This document shows, piece after piece, positions 31,540-42,394 of a stretch of DNA of 64,000 nt. Position 1 is the stretch's first letter. Each line of letters begins with the position of its first letter. Where the stretch lies: contig ML975268.1 of the NCBI GenBank assembly GCA_010015605.1, positions 62,001-126,000 of the forward strand, written 5' to 3'. The translations under genes were made by a program, and so were the position numbers. The notes under the pieces were generated by a model. It saw only the letters and a program-made list of their open reading frames with translations. It was not told where the DNA came from and searched no databases. The DNA is from Decorospora gaudefroyi. Its lineage: Eukaryota; Ascomycota; Dothideomycetes; Pleosporales; Pleosporaceae.

Positions 31540-33895
31540 ATGATGACAACAAGCTATCCACACAACGGCGGCATGCACCCTCAAGGCATGCCTCATGCAC
31601 ACCCCATGGGAGGTCCAGGACCGAATCCTGGCCAGCCTGGAATGCCGCCGGGCATGCAACATGTTTCCGGCCCAAATGGCCCCGTCAGTCAAGCAGGACC
31701 GATGATGGGCATGCAGCCGGGCATGGGCAACAACGCACATGCGCACATGCACTTGCAGCCCCAGCAGGCCCAGATGTTCTCGCACCAGCAGCAACAGATG
31801 AGTGAGTAGTGTCGGCGCAGGCACAAGTAATCGCTGACTGGCTTGATAGTGAACCCTATGATGCAACAGCAGAGGACCGCCCAACAAGCATACATGCATC
31901 GGCAACAACAGCAGGCAATGCTTGCCCAGCAACAAGGCGGCATGGGCATGGGCTTCGCGAATCCCATGGGAAATATGAATCAAGCACAACAGATGCAAGC
32001 ATTAAGGAGTGGACAGATGGGGCAAGGCCCGTTCATAAACCTTCCTCCACACTTGCTCCAGCAGCAACAGCAAATGGGCCAGCAGCAGGGAAATCCGCAA
32101 CATCAGGCTGCCATGGCACAGGCCCAAGCCGCCCACCAAGCTCAACAGCAACACCAAATGCAACAACAACAACAGGCAATTGCCATGCAACATGCTCAAT
32201 CACAATCAAGTAATCACAGTCAGACTGGGAATCAGGGACCTCCACCGACCACCCAGCCTCAACAGGGCCCTCTTCGTCCTCCTTCAGCGATAGGGAGCCA
32301 CCAGGGACAATCATCGCCAGCTCCTCAACCGACACCTCAACAGCAACAACAACCGCACCCACCACCGCCTCAACCATCTCAACAGCAACCGCCACAGTCC
32401 GGTCCAGTGCCACAGCAACAGACGCCTGCCCAGGCGCAACCGCCAAACTTACCGCAGCAACCCAGTCAGCAAGGTCCAAATCAAGGTCAGATGCAACAAC
32501 GCAATCCGGCATTGGCACAGCAAGCGCAGGCTCATGCGCAAGCGCAAGCGCAAGCGCAAGCGCAAGCTCAAGCTCAAGCTCAAGCTCAAGCTCAAGCTCA
32601 AGCCCAAGCACAGTCTCAAGCAAATGCACAAAACGCTCGCCAGATGGCGATGATGCAACAGAAGCAGCAAGCTCAGGCCCAGACTGGAGGTCAACCAACA
32701 TTGAAGTTGTTGAATTTTGTGGAGCAAATAGGAAGGTTCGAGGCTGTAGAAACGCCCGAAGGCCAGAAGAATAACACCGTGGAGAGATGGCAGGCTTTTG
32801 TGGACAAGTTTTTCACCGAGACCGGATCCTTCATTCACGTGGTTTGTACGCCAACATCGGAAAGAACAAAGCAGTTCGAGATTGTGTACGCTGCATTACC
32901 ACGATACTTCTACACACTCTTCAACACCGATGTCGTAAGTCTCCAGATCACCTTGGACGGAGCAACAGAGAAGATAGCGCATCCTGAACACAAAGTAACT
33001 TGCGACCGAGCAAAGTTCATTTACACATACCGGAATCAGTGCCAGGTAGTGTATCATGGCAAGTTGACTGCCTTTTGGTCGGGTGCGGAAAAGATGGAAT
33101 GGCTGATGTTCGACGGTACCGGACACGAACAATTCGTACCTCTCAACGCGCTGAAGTCGATGTTCCAACAACCGTCGCCAAATCAAATGAACCCGAACCA
33201 ATCCCCGCGAATGAATAAGGGAAAGAAGGCTCAACAACAACGAGCCGCGCAAGATCCTCCAGAGCCGTACTTGCCATTCTCTAAGCTACTCAGCGCTGGT
33301 ACCACCGACTACGGTCTGCCCCATGGGTTGCAAAGTTACCTCGAGGTTAGTGTACCCTCTATCTTAACTTCATTGAAATCGACACTGACGAACCCAGATT
33401 TACGAACCAATGAACCACATGACCAGTTTGATGAGCCATTATCTCGAAAATCCCAACCTGAAGCCAAGCGAAGCTCTTGAGTCGTGGAATACCATGATGA
33501 CCAGCACACTGCAAGGGCAAGGGCAACAGCCCCCAAATCAAGGGCATCAACAAGTCCAAGGCATGCAACCCGGCGCTCGACCGTCAGGTCCGGGGCAACC
33601 TGGCCAAATGTTCATGTCGCCCGCCATGCAAAATTCACTACTCCCCAACGGCTCCATGGGCGGCTCGCCCCATTTCGCGCACACGCCGTCGCCAAACTCG
33701 CAGCCTATGATGAAGCAACAGAGCACTAGTTCGCACACGATGAGTGTCAATACGTCACCGAACATGAACAACAAGCGGCGGCGAAGCACAGCCAAGATAG
33801 AAATGGACGACGGCGGCGGAGAAATGAACGGGGCGCCAAAAGTCAAACAAAGTCCAAGAGTGGGAGGCAATAAGCGCATGAAGGCAGGGAATTAA
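31540..33895 (+). CDS. ptaB: LIM-binding-domain transcriptional co-regulator (PtaB/Mfg1-like)
   Basis: Three exons (31540-31801, 31850-33345, 33398-33895) encode 751 residues. The N-terminal 380 residues are Gln-, Pro-, Met- and Gly-rich and include an Ala-Gln dipeptide array. The conserved LIM-binding/SEUSS-type domain follows: LLNFVEQIGRFE, WQAFVDKFFTETGSFIHVV, YAALPRYFYTLFNTDV, QCQVVYHGKLTAFW and KMEWLMFDGTGHEQFVPL. After intron 2 comes EPMNHMTSLMSHYLENP. The C-terminus has a basic NKRRRSTAK nuclear signal. In Aspergillus and yeasts the homologues (PtaB, Mfg1) pair with SomA/Flo8-type proteins to control adhesion, filamentation and conidiation. The role here is inferred from that. It is unlike animal LDB in its long polyQ arm. 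Family call is confident. Confidence 0.9.
32536..32612 (+). repeat. Coding hexamer minisatellite (Ala-Gln array) in ptaB
   Basis: About twelve tandem hexamers of the form CAAGCG, then CAAGCT, encode alternating Gln and Ala. The switch from CAAGCG to CAAGCT units in two homogeneous blocks indicates expansion by slippage or unequal exchange. Copy number is likely to vary between strains. Confidence 0.85.
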
Positions 33896-35473
33896 TTAGC
33901 CTTTTTTTTTTCTCCTCGCTCTTCAGCTTTTTGGACATCTTTGTCATTTTCCGCTCCGTCCATATCCTCCTCGCATTCCACATCCTGTATAGCGTGGCGT
34001 TAAAAACTCATTTTCCCACTCTTCCATAGCTTTGGTTTCTTTTTTTATAAAGACACTGTTTTTTGTTTTTGTTTTTGTTTTTTTTTTCAGGCGCTAGATT
34101 TCTACATTATTACCCCTCTTTTTTTCCAGCTTGGGCGGATGTCTTTTGTCCTCCTTGGCGTTTCTGGGCATCTTTTTTTTTGCGTTCCGTTATCATCATC
34201 CCTCTATCTCTCTCTCTTCCTCTCCCCCACCAGATACACTTTCTGGGCCCTACATAATTTGTTTCTTGTACACTATCGACAATGGAGATGTGGTGTGGTC
34301 TGACGTCGCGCAGCTTTTCGATGTTTGTGCGTGGCCCCGAGACGACGTTTTATGTGGCTGCTGTTTTGTTACCTTTTTTTTTACTGTGAAGATGAAGATA
34401 GGGGGGGAGGGGGGGGAGGTGGAAGAAAGATGGTTGGATCTGCACTGTGGGATGGGGAGTAGTTTTATACGGGAAATTTTTTAAAGACGTTATGACTTCA
34501 TTCTTCGTCTGTGCTTGCTTGTGTGTGCGTGCCACTATCTATTTATACATATGCCTCTTGATCTACAGGATAGCGCGGGCGGTATATAAGCCTGGTTTCT
34601 ATTTGCTAATATATACAAGCATGCTCTACGCATCCATCCATAACTTATCTACAATCGACACCATCTTTTGTTCTTCTTTGTTTTGAACGAGGAGAAAAAG
34701 CTAGGTTTTCCTTTTAGCTGTCGGGAACAAACACACAGGCTATGTTCTACGTACGTACAACGAACGCGGCTAGTTATTTCATTTAGTAAGATTAATGCGT
34801 AGGTACTACATTCACATCCCCCATTTCTTTTTTTTCTGTCGAATCGAAAAAGAAGCGAAGAGTGAGGGATCACGGCGGGAGGATTGGAGCAAACAGTAAG
34901 ACAGTGTGTGATGTATTTTAGGAGTGTTGTGCGGTGTGTATCGATCAATTCTGGTTCGTAGCTTGAGGTGGGGTTTTGTAGGATTTGTTGGGGTGGGTGT
35001 GGGTGGTTGTTCAAAGATCTTGTGTAGGGAGATTGTGGATGGGATGGCGAGGGTGAGGGAGGGAGGGAGGGGTCGTTGGTTGATGCGTGTTGGAGATGTA
35101 GGGTTGGCGGGTCTGTAGGGGCTTAGGAGTTTATGATTCTGGGGGTGAGGTCTGATCTGGTGAGGGAGGGGTTGTTGGTTGATGCGTGCTGGGACTTTTG
35201 TGGTTTGGTGGAGGACAGGACACATTATAGGCGTTGCAGGGCCTACATTCGTGATATTGAGAGAGGAGCGTGCCGGTATTTGGCTCTCTTGCATGGCCAC
35301 TATGATGCAAGGGAGGAGTAAAGTGATGGTGCGTGTATGTACGCTTAATGAAGCGTTCTTCTGCATCGCAAATCTCTCAGTGATTTGGGTTGAGGTGGGT
35401 TTCATTCAGATGGGCGTCATATGTACTTCAAGGCATCATTGATGTAGGGATCCGAGGTCAAAGGAATTCCGTC
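33896..35473. other. Intergenic region between convergent genes
   Basis: About 1.6 kb between the stop codons of ptaB and the kinase gene. The ptaB side is rich in poly-T tracts (33901-34190, 34371-34380) with a G-run near 34405, consistent with a long 3' UTR. The kinase side is TTG/GGT-rich. No gene was recognised. Confidence 0.5.
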
Positions 35474-37843
35474 TCATGCTTTGGATGTGGGAGACGCATA
35501 GGTTGTATATACCTCTGGTGGCTGTGAACAGCAATTTTTAAAGGCCGGAATGCCGAAACAACCAAAATGATTAACCATTTCGAAGAGTCTTTGGATTTCA
35601 GCTGCTGTAGGTCTTTGACCGGGTTGTTGACATATCATCTGCGTGACCGCTTCGATGACAATGGAGGGAATGGCATAATCGAAATCACTGCAGTCGAAAT
35701 CACTGCTGCTCATGCGAAGATGCTCCTTGATCCAAGAGCGCACATTCTGGAGGTTGGCATGGAACGAGTCATCAGCACTATCACCGCGGCGCACATCAGC
35801 GAAGTCCTGTAAGTCTTTCCTGCGATAGACGGTCAAGATCTCAAGGAAGACGCATCCGAGGGAGAAAATATCTGCGGAACGACCTCGTCGTTCAGACTTG
35901 TAAACTTCGGGTGCGCAGTATCGTGGTGTGCGCGACGTCGGCCCATCGGTCTGACTGTGGTCTTGTGAAGTGAAGGAACGCGAGAGCCCGAAATCGGCGA
36001 GATAGACACGCCACCCAGGATCGAAGGGCGAACTCCCTATCTCTCTGATAAGGATATTTTGGGGCTTAATATCCATGTGTTTCGTTGTCCGCCCATGAAT
36101 GAAAGCAACTGCGGAAGTAAGGCAACTTAGGGACGAAGCCAAGAACCATCGTCGACGGCGCTGAGATACATATGAGTCTCTCATATCAGAAGTATCTTCA
36201 AGAAATGTGCCCAGATGTGAGTCTGCAACCGGGTACATCAGGATTGAAAAATTGCGGCCTTGGAGATATGTGCCCACTAACTGAACGATATGGAAGTGAC
36301 GAAGATTCTGAAGATGATAGACTTCACGAAGAGCATCTTCCACGGTCCATGCTTTTCGGTTGCATCGCATCGTCTTCCGTGCCACTGCTATTCGACGACA
36401 AAGCACCTTGTCAACAGTCGCAGACATCGACGATCCTACATGCGCTAGGAAGGTAAGGGGGACAGCGTCTTTGGGTGCGAAAGTGACATGTTGGCCCTTG
36501 CCAGACCAGTTCAGCTCTTTGTGGAAGGGTAGGATCATGTTCTGTTGGTGAAGGGTGTTAAAGTAGTCCTTGTGTAGCTGTTGAAAGGGTGTCGACAATT
36601 CAGATACAGGTGGTTCGTCCTCACGAATGGTTTCTATCCTCGTTGCAGGGCTGTAGCCGCTCGAGGAGAAGTGTGCAGGACTGTTATACGACGACCATGC
36701 ACTGAAAAAGGTTGCAGAGCTACTGGCCGTCATGACACTTGCCAGAGAGCTGAAGATCGACATGGAAGATTGAGTACTGCTTGGGTAGCGAGAGATCTGG
36801 CCCTGGTCCTTGAATGGCTCTGATGGGTACGATATGGGCTGATGATTTCGTTGATCATTATGGCCTTCGAGATGTTCCAGCACGTTGGGATTCATCCAAC
36901 CAACAGTGTATGACAAAATGTTCCCACCATTTGATAATCTCCGGTGTAACGACCAGTGAAATTCTTTCGGTGGATATCGGCCAAATCCCAAGATTAACAT
37001 ATCTTCCACGAGTTGTTCCAAGTCCAGGCTTGGGTTAGGATGCTGTAAGACAACGGTAGACTGGCTGACATCCTTGTCCTCGTATGGAAATACGATATAA
37101 GAGGTCGCCATAGTTGTCATAGGACGTTTGAAATGGATCTTTATGAGATCTGCGTCTGTCCCTTCCACAGTCCTAGTGCTGTAGTCGGGGAACTGCACCA
37201 GGTAGAGTGTCTGACTGGTAGAAGTCGCTACCGGAGCCGGTAAACTCAATTTTTCATTGAGAACTGGCCTACCGTACTCAGTTTGAGTCGAGCTAGGCAG
37301 CACAGAGCTTTCAAGTATTTGTAGTACATCTCTGATGATAATCGGAGGGCCAAATCCTATATCGCGGGGATAGCAAATGCTAAGTATTGCACCGCCGTAG
37401 CCTTGCTCAAAGAGCTTGGATAGTAGCTCATTCGCATCCCATCCCTTTGAGGCGATGGCGGTGCAGCCGATAAGACACGGTCCGCAGGAAAATACCTCGT
37501 CCGGAATCGTGACGTCTTCCGCGTATGACCAGCCGGAGGCAGATGACCCAGGCCTGGCTTGATGTTCAGCGATCGACATCAGGGTGACGCGCATATCGCG
37601 CCGGTTGTGATCTGCAAGTGATGTATCTTTCTGTCTGAAGTGCGGTATACGCAGAACGACTATTCGTTCGTCGCTGCCGTCATTGGGCCACGCTGATGAT
37701 TGTTGTGACTCTTCTCGTTCAGATCCAACGGACTGTTTATATCTGTCGATTTGGTCCTGAAAAAAGAGCTGCAATTCATTATCCGCAAGTTCCTGATCTC
37801 CAGATATCGCGTTGTGCTCGCCGCTACCACCGGTAGCCATCAT
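35474..37843 (-). CDS. Protein kinase with large uncharacterised N-terminal region
   Basis: One exon encodes 789 residues if it starts at MMATGGSGEHN. The frame is open a further 90 codons upstream, but that part is Cys/Phe-rich and not protein-like. The kinase domain is in the C-terminal third: HMDIKPQNILI (catalytic loop, about residue 590, with HMD in place of HRD), ADFGLS (about 617), RYCAPEVY (activation segment end) and SADIFSLGCVFLEIL. The N-terminal lobe is divergent: KTMRCN may hold the ATP-anchoring Lys, and no clear GxGxxG is visible. The first 480 residues include segments such as ELQLFFQDQIDRYKQ and a central Ser-rich stretch (SSLASVMTASSSATFFSAW) and match nothing I know. Many such expanded kinases exist in Dothideomycetes. 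The kinase call is solid; target and regulation are unknown. Confidence 0.82.
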   Translation of the reverse strand: MMATGGSGEHNAISGDQELADNELQLFFQDQIDRYKQSVGSEREESQQSSAWPNDGSDERIVVLRIPHFRQKDTSLADHNRRDMRVTLMSIAEHQARPGSSASGWSYAEDVTIPDEVFSCGPCLIGCTAIASKGWDANELLSKLFEQGYGGAILSICYPRDIGFGPPIIIRDVLQILESSVLPSSTQTEYGRPVLNEKLSLPAPVATSTSQTLYLVQFPDYSTRTVEGTDADLIKIHFKRPMTTMATSYIVFPYEDKDVSQSTVVLQHPNPSLDLEQLVEDMLILGFGRYPPKEFHWSLHRRLSNGGNILSYTVGWMNPNVLEHLEGHNDQRNHQPISYPSEPFKDQGQISRYPSSTQSSMSIFSSLASVMTASSSATFFSAWSSYNSPAHFSSSGYSPATRIETIREDEPPVSELSTPFQQLHKDYFNTLHQQNMILPFHKELNWSGKGQHVTFAPKDAVPLTFLAHVGSSMSATVDKVLCRRIAVARKTMRCNRKAWTVEDALREVYHLQNLRHFHIVQLVGTYLQGRNFSILMYPVADSHLGTFLEDTSDMRDSYVSQRRRRWFLASSLSCLTSAVAFIHGRTTKHMDIKPQNILIREIGSSPFDPGWRVYLADFGLSRSFTSQDHSQTDGPTSRTPRYCAPEVYKSERRGRSADIFSLGCVFLEILTVYRRKDLQDFADVRRGDSADDSFHANLQNVRSWIKEHLRMSSSDFDCSDFDYAIPSIVIEAVTQMICQQPGQRPTAAEIQRLFEMVNHFGCFGIPAFKNCCSQPPEVYTTYASPTSKA

Positions 37844-38637
37844 GAACGTCGCAAGGCTGAGTGCCGGGTAAATAGTCGCAACCGCCAAGCGCACGGGGAT
37901 GAAACCAAAGCAGCATTGAAAAAAGCGCGCACACGCACAAGAGAAGCTCAAGCGAGGTGAAAGAAGAGTGTTTTCGAGGGCACGGGTAGCGTGATGAAAG
38001 TGCGAGAGGTCAAGGCAGCTGAAGCTGAAGCTGAAGGTGGAGTGACAAGCCTTCCGCTGCGCCTTCCTGCAACTCCAGAAAGAGCAAGCGCTAAGCGGAC
38101 CAATAGGCCACACCCGGATGACGAAACGAACAGCCTCTCATCGCAAAACGCAAGGCAAAAGGAGGAACAAGAAACAGCAAAAAAAAAGATTCGATGAAGA
38201 AGACAGATGCATTAGTTACACGCTATCTGTTCGCAAAAGTTGCCATATGCGAACAATTATTAGGTCGCACGAACAGCCTCTCATCGCAACACGCAAGGCA
38301 AAAGGAGGAACAAGAAACAGCAAAAAAAAATAAACAAAATTCGAGGACGAAGACAGATACATCAGTTACACGCTATCTGTTAGCAAAAGTTGCCATAAGG
38401 TATTCAAACACCAACAGGACGGACCGGGATGACGAAACGAACAGCCTCTCATGGCAACACAACACGCGAAGCAAAAGGAAGAAACAGGCAAAAAGAAATA
38501 AAAAACAATCATCGAGGACGAACACAAATGCAACAGTTCCAACACGCCATCAGTCGTCAAAAAACATTGACACATGCCCCCCATCATTAAAACTACAAAA
38601 CAGAGCTCACATTTCCCACAAGGCACCACGACCCACC
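37844..38637. other. Intergenic region containing tandem repeats
   Basis: About 800 bp between the kinase start and the 3' end of the bL28m gene. Most of it is an A-rich imperfect tandem repeat, listed separately. Open frames over it follow the repeat and are not considered genes. Confidence 0.55.
38118..38540. repeat. Three imperfect tandem repeats of about 143-168 bp
   Basis: The sequence CAGCCTCTCA followed by an AAGGCAAAAGGA-type stretch recurs at 38131, 38274 and 38442. Each unit continues through a poly-A tract, GACGAAGACAGAT-like sequence and GTTACACGCTATCTGTT in the first two units. The third is shorter in similarity. The repeat lies between the kinase promoter and the bL28m terminator. 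Confidence 0.85.
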
Positions 38638-39420
38638 TCAAGCCTTAGCCCGACTCTCCATCGTAACCCTCTTACTCGACTGCACAAGCGCCCCCCAAGC
38701 ATCCCGCTCCTCACTACTCTCCTCATCCAGTCCCAACCCCTCTTCCTCTTCAAACTCCACACTCCCCCCTTCAATCTGGCGGCGCCGCGCAGCCTTCTGT
38801 TCGCTCAACATCTGCGGCGTAGGCCACTGCTCATCGATGGTAGCCTGGTCGAGGCCCAGCGCCGCAGCCTCCGCCCTCAAGCGTTGAATGATGTCTGGTT
38901 TCTGCATCAGAGTCCAGCGGAGGGCCCATCCTAGGGGTCCGAGCTCTCTGATGCGGGTTGGGCTGTCCTTGAGTAGGTATTCGTCTAGACCACCCTCGCG
39001 GTCCATTGTTTTTAGAACGTTGGCTGTGATGCGGAGCTTGATCTTCTTCTTTAGAGCTATCGAGTATACGCTTTTGGAAAGCACGTTGGGCTTCCAGTAG
39101 CGTCGCGTCTTGGTCTCGGTGTCTTTGGAAACGTTGTTGCCGAATTGGATCCTTTGCTCGCCGTAGAGGCCTTTGTTCGACTGCTTGAATAGGTGACGGT
39201 CGCCATGTGGGTACGGGGGGATGTATGCGTCTTGGGGAATAATGTGCTTGGGTAGGTGGGAGCCGAGATCGCCGCCGCGTCGCCGCCGCAGCGGGTTCTT
39301 GATTGGCGGAGGGGGGAGAGCGGAGGTTGTATATTTTCGCGGCGTTGATTGCGCAGGGCGGAAGGCTAGTCCTTGACCGAAGATGCGCTCAGAGAGCAAT
39401 TGACAGCGGGTGGACATCAT
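38638..39420 (-). CDS. MRPL24: Mitochondrial large-subunit ribosomal protein bL28m
   Basis: One exon encodes 260 residues. The N-terminus (MMSTRCQLLSERIFGQGLAF, then an Arg/Ser/Thr-rich stretch) is a mitochondrial targeting peptide. The bL28 core is clear: NKGLYGEQRIQFGNN, KTRRYWKPNVLSKSVYS, KKIKLRITANVLKTMDREGG and LDEYLL. The fungal C-terminal extension is acidic (EFEEEEGLGLDEESSEERD). It forms part of the mitochondrial 54S ribosomal subunit. It shares a 184-bp divergent promoter with the PTH2 gene, which also has a role in translation. Assignment is confident. Confidence 0.93.
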   Translation of the reverse strand: MMSTRCQLLSERIFGQGLAFRPAQSTPRKYTTSALPPPPIKNPLRRRRGGDLGSHLPKHIIPQDAYIPPYPHGDRHLFKQSNKGLYGEQRIQFGNNVSKDTETKTRRYWKPNVLSKSVYSIALKKKIKLRITANVLKTMDREGGLDEYLLKDSPTRIRELGPLGWALRWTLMQKPDIIQRLRAEAAALGLDQATIDEQWPTPQMLSEQKAARRRQIEGGSVEFEEEEGLGLDEESSEERDAWGALVQSSKRVTMESRAKA

Positions 39421-39604
39421 AGGTGTGCTGTGGCGGTAGCGGTGGTGCTCGTCGTGATAGAGAGACGACGTGCTCGGAGGTCCGCAAATTCCAATTCGCG
39501 ATGGGGCGCTCGGGCCTTCTCACAGTCTATCACAAAACATCATACAATAAAACTTCCCACTTCCAAATCCCTACCAGGAAACACCCGCCTATCGCCCTAA
39601 GAAA
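39421..39604. promoter_or_regulatory. Short divergent promoter, bL28m / PTH2
   Basis: Only 184 bp separate the two start codons, so the two translation-related genes probably share regulatory sequence. No specific element was identified. Confidence 0.45.
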
Positions 39605-40276
39605 ATGGCAGACACCAGCCCACCGTCAACCGTAAACATAGCGGTCGCATGCGCCCTTGTCGCCGGCGCAACAGGCTACATGCTTGGACAAGCAAAGTCA
39701 CTAGGTTTCTTCGGCGGCAGCCCCATTTCCCAACCCACAAAAGCCAGAAAGGACAAAGCCGACTCCTCCTCAGAAGACGACGATTCGTCCAGCGACCAAG
39801 ACGACGACGACGACGACAGCACACCCGCCGAGTTTCCAAACCACAGTGAGGAATGCAAGATGGTACTGGTTGTGCGGACCGATCTCGGCATGACAAAGGG
39901 TACGTACCTTGCCCAGGCACGAGTACGAAGTATGGAAACAAGCTTCGGCTAACACATGTATCACACAGGCAAGATCGGCGCACAATGCGGACATGCGACA
40001 CTGGCATGCTACAAGCACTTTTTGCGACACGCGCCCAACTCCAAGATATTGCAGCGATGGGAGAGAATGGGTCAGGCCAAGGTGGCGTTGCAGGTCAAGA
40101 GCGAGGAAGAGTTGGAGATGCTACAGGCACAAGCACTGAGCCTGGGTCTCGTTGCACACGTCATCCACGATGCGGGACGGACACAGATCGCGAGTGGGAG
40201 TGCAACAGTGCTGGGCATAGGACCCGCGCCTAAAAGTGTTATAGATCAGGTTACTGGGCATCTGAAGCTGCTGTAG
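39605..40276 (+). CDS. PTH2: Peptidyl-tRNA hydrolase 2
   Basis: Two exons (39605-39899 and 39969-40276) encode 200 residues. The enzyme frees tRNA from peptidyl-tRNA that drops off ribosomes. An N-terminal membrane anchor (VNIAVACALVAGATGYMLGQ, residues 10-29) and an acidic Ser/Asp linker precede the catalytic domain. That domain has KMVLVVRTDLGMTKGKIGAQ, CGHATLACYK with the active-site His, VKSEEELEML, HVIHDAGRTQIASGS and VLGIGPAP. The anchor matches mitochondrial-outer-membrane or ER-tethered Pth2 (Bit1) proteins. The splice join falls inside the catalytic motif GMTKGKIG and restores it exactly. Assignment is very confident. Confidence 0.95.
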
Positions 40277-41119
40277 TCTACAGCTGGCTATATGGAGAGC
40301 AACGAACTCGACAAACAAAGTTGGCTCACAGAAGCGGGACAGCATCGTGAACGTCTCCAAACATGACTCATGCACATAAGGCGTCTGACGGAGATGCGAA
40401 CCTTGGCAGGTCATGCGCATATAGCGGGGAGTCGAGACGAGGGGTACAATCGGGCGTGCGTGGAGATTGTGCCGTATGCACTACCGTTATCTGGACACTC
40501 GCTCGGCAGACATAGCCACGAAAAGCTGTATAATACTAAAGACGGGTATACCGTGGTCGCACGTAGTAGCGTACGCACGCCTAGTTGCATACGCTCTAAC
40601 CGATGACGAGAACAGGCGCGGGGATGGGGGGGTTGTGGCGTGCCGTCAGGTACTCAATCTGTCGGTAGGCGTCAAGTGAACCCTGGCTGCCCAACAGATT
40701 CCAGATTCCGGGCTCCAGAGGCCATGTGCGGGTGGTGGAAGAGTTTCTGTACGCATGGCATGCTGTCCGTTAGTCTGTGAGATGCGGAGCGCTGTCGCAA
40801 CACCGCTTGAAGGCGACAAAGAATGATGTGCATTAGTAGTGTGGTCGATAACACAAATCTGTTTCGTGGACCATATAACAAGCTATGATGTGCATATACC
40901 GTACGCTCTTCGTTGTCACCGTGGTGCATAGAGTGCCATGGTGTTGCCCCAAATGAGCGAGTACAGAGGTATGACGCGCATAGACGAAAGACTCACGTGG
41001 GCACTGAAACGCATGCAACGTCGAATCTTCCCGAACTGTGATCTCGTACCTAGGTGTCGACTGGCTCCTGGCTCTCACAACGTAGGACCGCATGAAGGCT
41101 TGCCGGAGAGCGCACAGCT
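40277..41119. other. Intergenic region between convergent genes
   Basis: About 840 bp between the stop codons of PTH2 and GET2. Several short open frames exist but none has family features. No repeat was recognised. Confidence 0.5.
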
Positions 41120-42124
41120 TCATGCAACAGCAGCGCCTCTCCACCAACTCGTAGCGCCCAAGACGAATACTACCACCATGGCGTCGCTTACAACGGTGCT
41201 GTAGATGACGCTGTACCTGCCGACGGTCTGTACATAGCCTCCGTAGGGCGCCGGTAATATTCCAGCGACCGTGCTCAGGATGCCGCTTCCCTGTAACTGG
41301 CCCTTCTCGATGAAATAGCGCGAAGACTGCAGGACCACCTCGAACGTGGCAAAGAGGTAGAAAAAGTGCGCAAAGTTGTCGGCGGGGGTGGTCTGCGTCG
41401 TCCAATCATCGTCGGGCACATTGTCGCGTGATGTCTTCGATCCAGTGAATGGGGTCTGTAGAACGATGTAGATGGCGAGGCCGAGCGAGAAGACGGAGTG
41501 CACCAAACGCCAGAGCCAAGCCGAAGATTGGTCTGGCGACGGCTCTGGGGCGCCACCGCCCTGCATGCCAGACAACATGTTGGCAAGGCCTGGTGGTAGG
41601 CCGCCTGGTGGTGCGCCGCCTTGTCCTGGCGCACCGGGCATACCAGGCATACCGCCCGCTCCGGCGCCCATCATCTGCTGGAGCATGGCCATCATGGGAT
41701 CCTGCGAAGGGTCCGAGGCTGGCCCAGGGCCGAAGGGGCCGGCTTGATTGCCATCGAAGGCGAACGGTGAGGGTAAACGAGGCTGGGAGGCGGGCGCGTA
41801 GTGGTGTTGCGAGATGTCCACCTCGTCGGGGTCGGGAGTAGCCGTCCCAGACACGGCGGGTGTAAGTTGAGACGGGGTAGAAGCGGGTATGACTGCGACG
41901 CAGTTAGCCGTCGGCCCTCGCGCTTGTAGAACTGCGACATTACCTGGCACGTCCTTCTGGATCTCACCGAGAGACTTTGGAGGGCCGCCCTGGAGCGAAC
42001 TGATTTGCTGGAGACGAGAAGCGCCGCTTTTGGCTGCGAGACGCTCTCTGCGCAGCCTAGCTTTGGTTTGCGCGGGCGACTCGCCGGGGGCTGCGCCAGT
42101 CGCGGAAGCGGGAGCATCTGCCAT
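41120..42124 (-). CDS. GET2: GET complex subunit Get2 (tail-anchored protein insertion)
   Basis: The continuous frame encodes 334 residues. A 51-nt segment (41943-41893) has a GTAATG donor, a GCTAAC branch site and a CAG acceptor. It is a multiple of three without stops, so it may be an intron whose removal gives 317 residues. The N-terminal KARLRRERLAAKSGASRL is the basic motif that binds the Get3 ATPase. A Pro/Gly/Met-rich linker (MMGAGAGGMPGMPG) follows. Three hydrophobic segments (LVHSVFSLGLAIYIVL, FAHFFYLFATFEVVLQ and SDAMVVVFVLGATSWW) form the membrane domain. With Get1 it receives tail-anchored proteins at the ER. Sequence outside the basic motif is poorly conserved in this family, so the call rests on layout plus that motif. 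Confidence 0.82.
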   Translation of the reverse strand: MADAPASATGAAPGESPAQTKARLRRERLAAKSGASRLQQISSLQGGPPKSLGEIQKDVPGNVAVLQARGPTANCVAVIPASTPSQLTPAVSGTATPDPDEVDISQHHYAPASQPRLPSPFAFDGNQAGPFGPGPASDPSQDPMMAMLQQMMGAGAGGMPGMPGAPGQGGAPPGGLPPGLANMLSGMQGGGAPEPSPDQSSAWLWRLVHSVFSLGLAIYIVLQTPFTGSKTSRDNVPDDDWTTQTTPADNFAHFFYLFATFEVVLQSSRYFIEKGQLQGSGILSTVAGILPAPYGGYVQTVGRYSVIYSTVVSDAMVVVFVLGATSWWRGAAVA

Positions 42125-42394
42125 TCTGCAGGCGTGACGTCGAGGGGTGAAGATGGTATATGCAATGCAGTTTATTACTGTTGTTTGGAGGGGCTGAGGT
42201 CATTTCTTGGCGCTATCGCAGTGGGAGGAAGGATGGACCATGAAGCGCGGAGCTCGGAAGGTGCCGCTAGAGCGCACTGGGGCATAGTCGAGTACGTACA
42301 CGATACATCATACGACGCGTACGACGACTCTCGTTTCTCACTCTTCTGTCTCCTGTGTATGTCACCACTATTGTGGCAAGGCTGCAAGGGTAGA

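Noticed and set aside
38194..38934. 246-codon plus-strand frame over the tandem repeats
   Set aside because: It reads through the A-rich repeat and the antisense of the bL28m gene; composition is Asn/Thr/Lys-rich low complexity.
40833..41405. 190-codon minus-strand frame overlapping the 3' end of GET2
   Set aside because: It is an alternative frame of the GET2 region and intergenic DNA with no family features.
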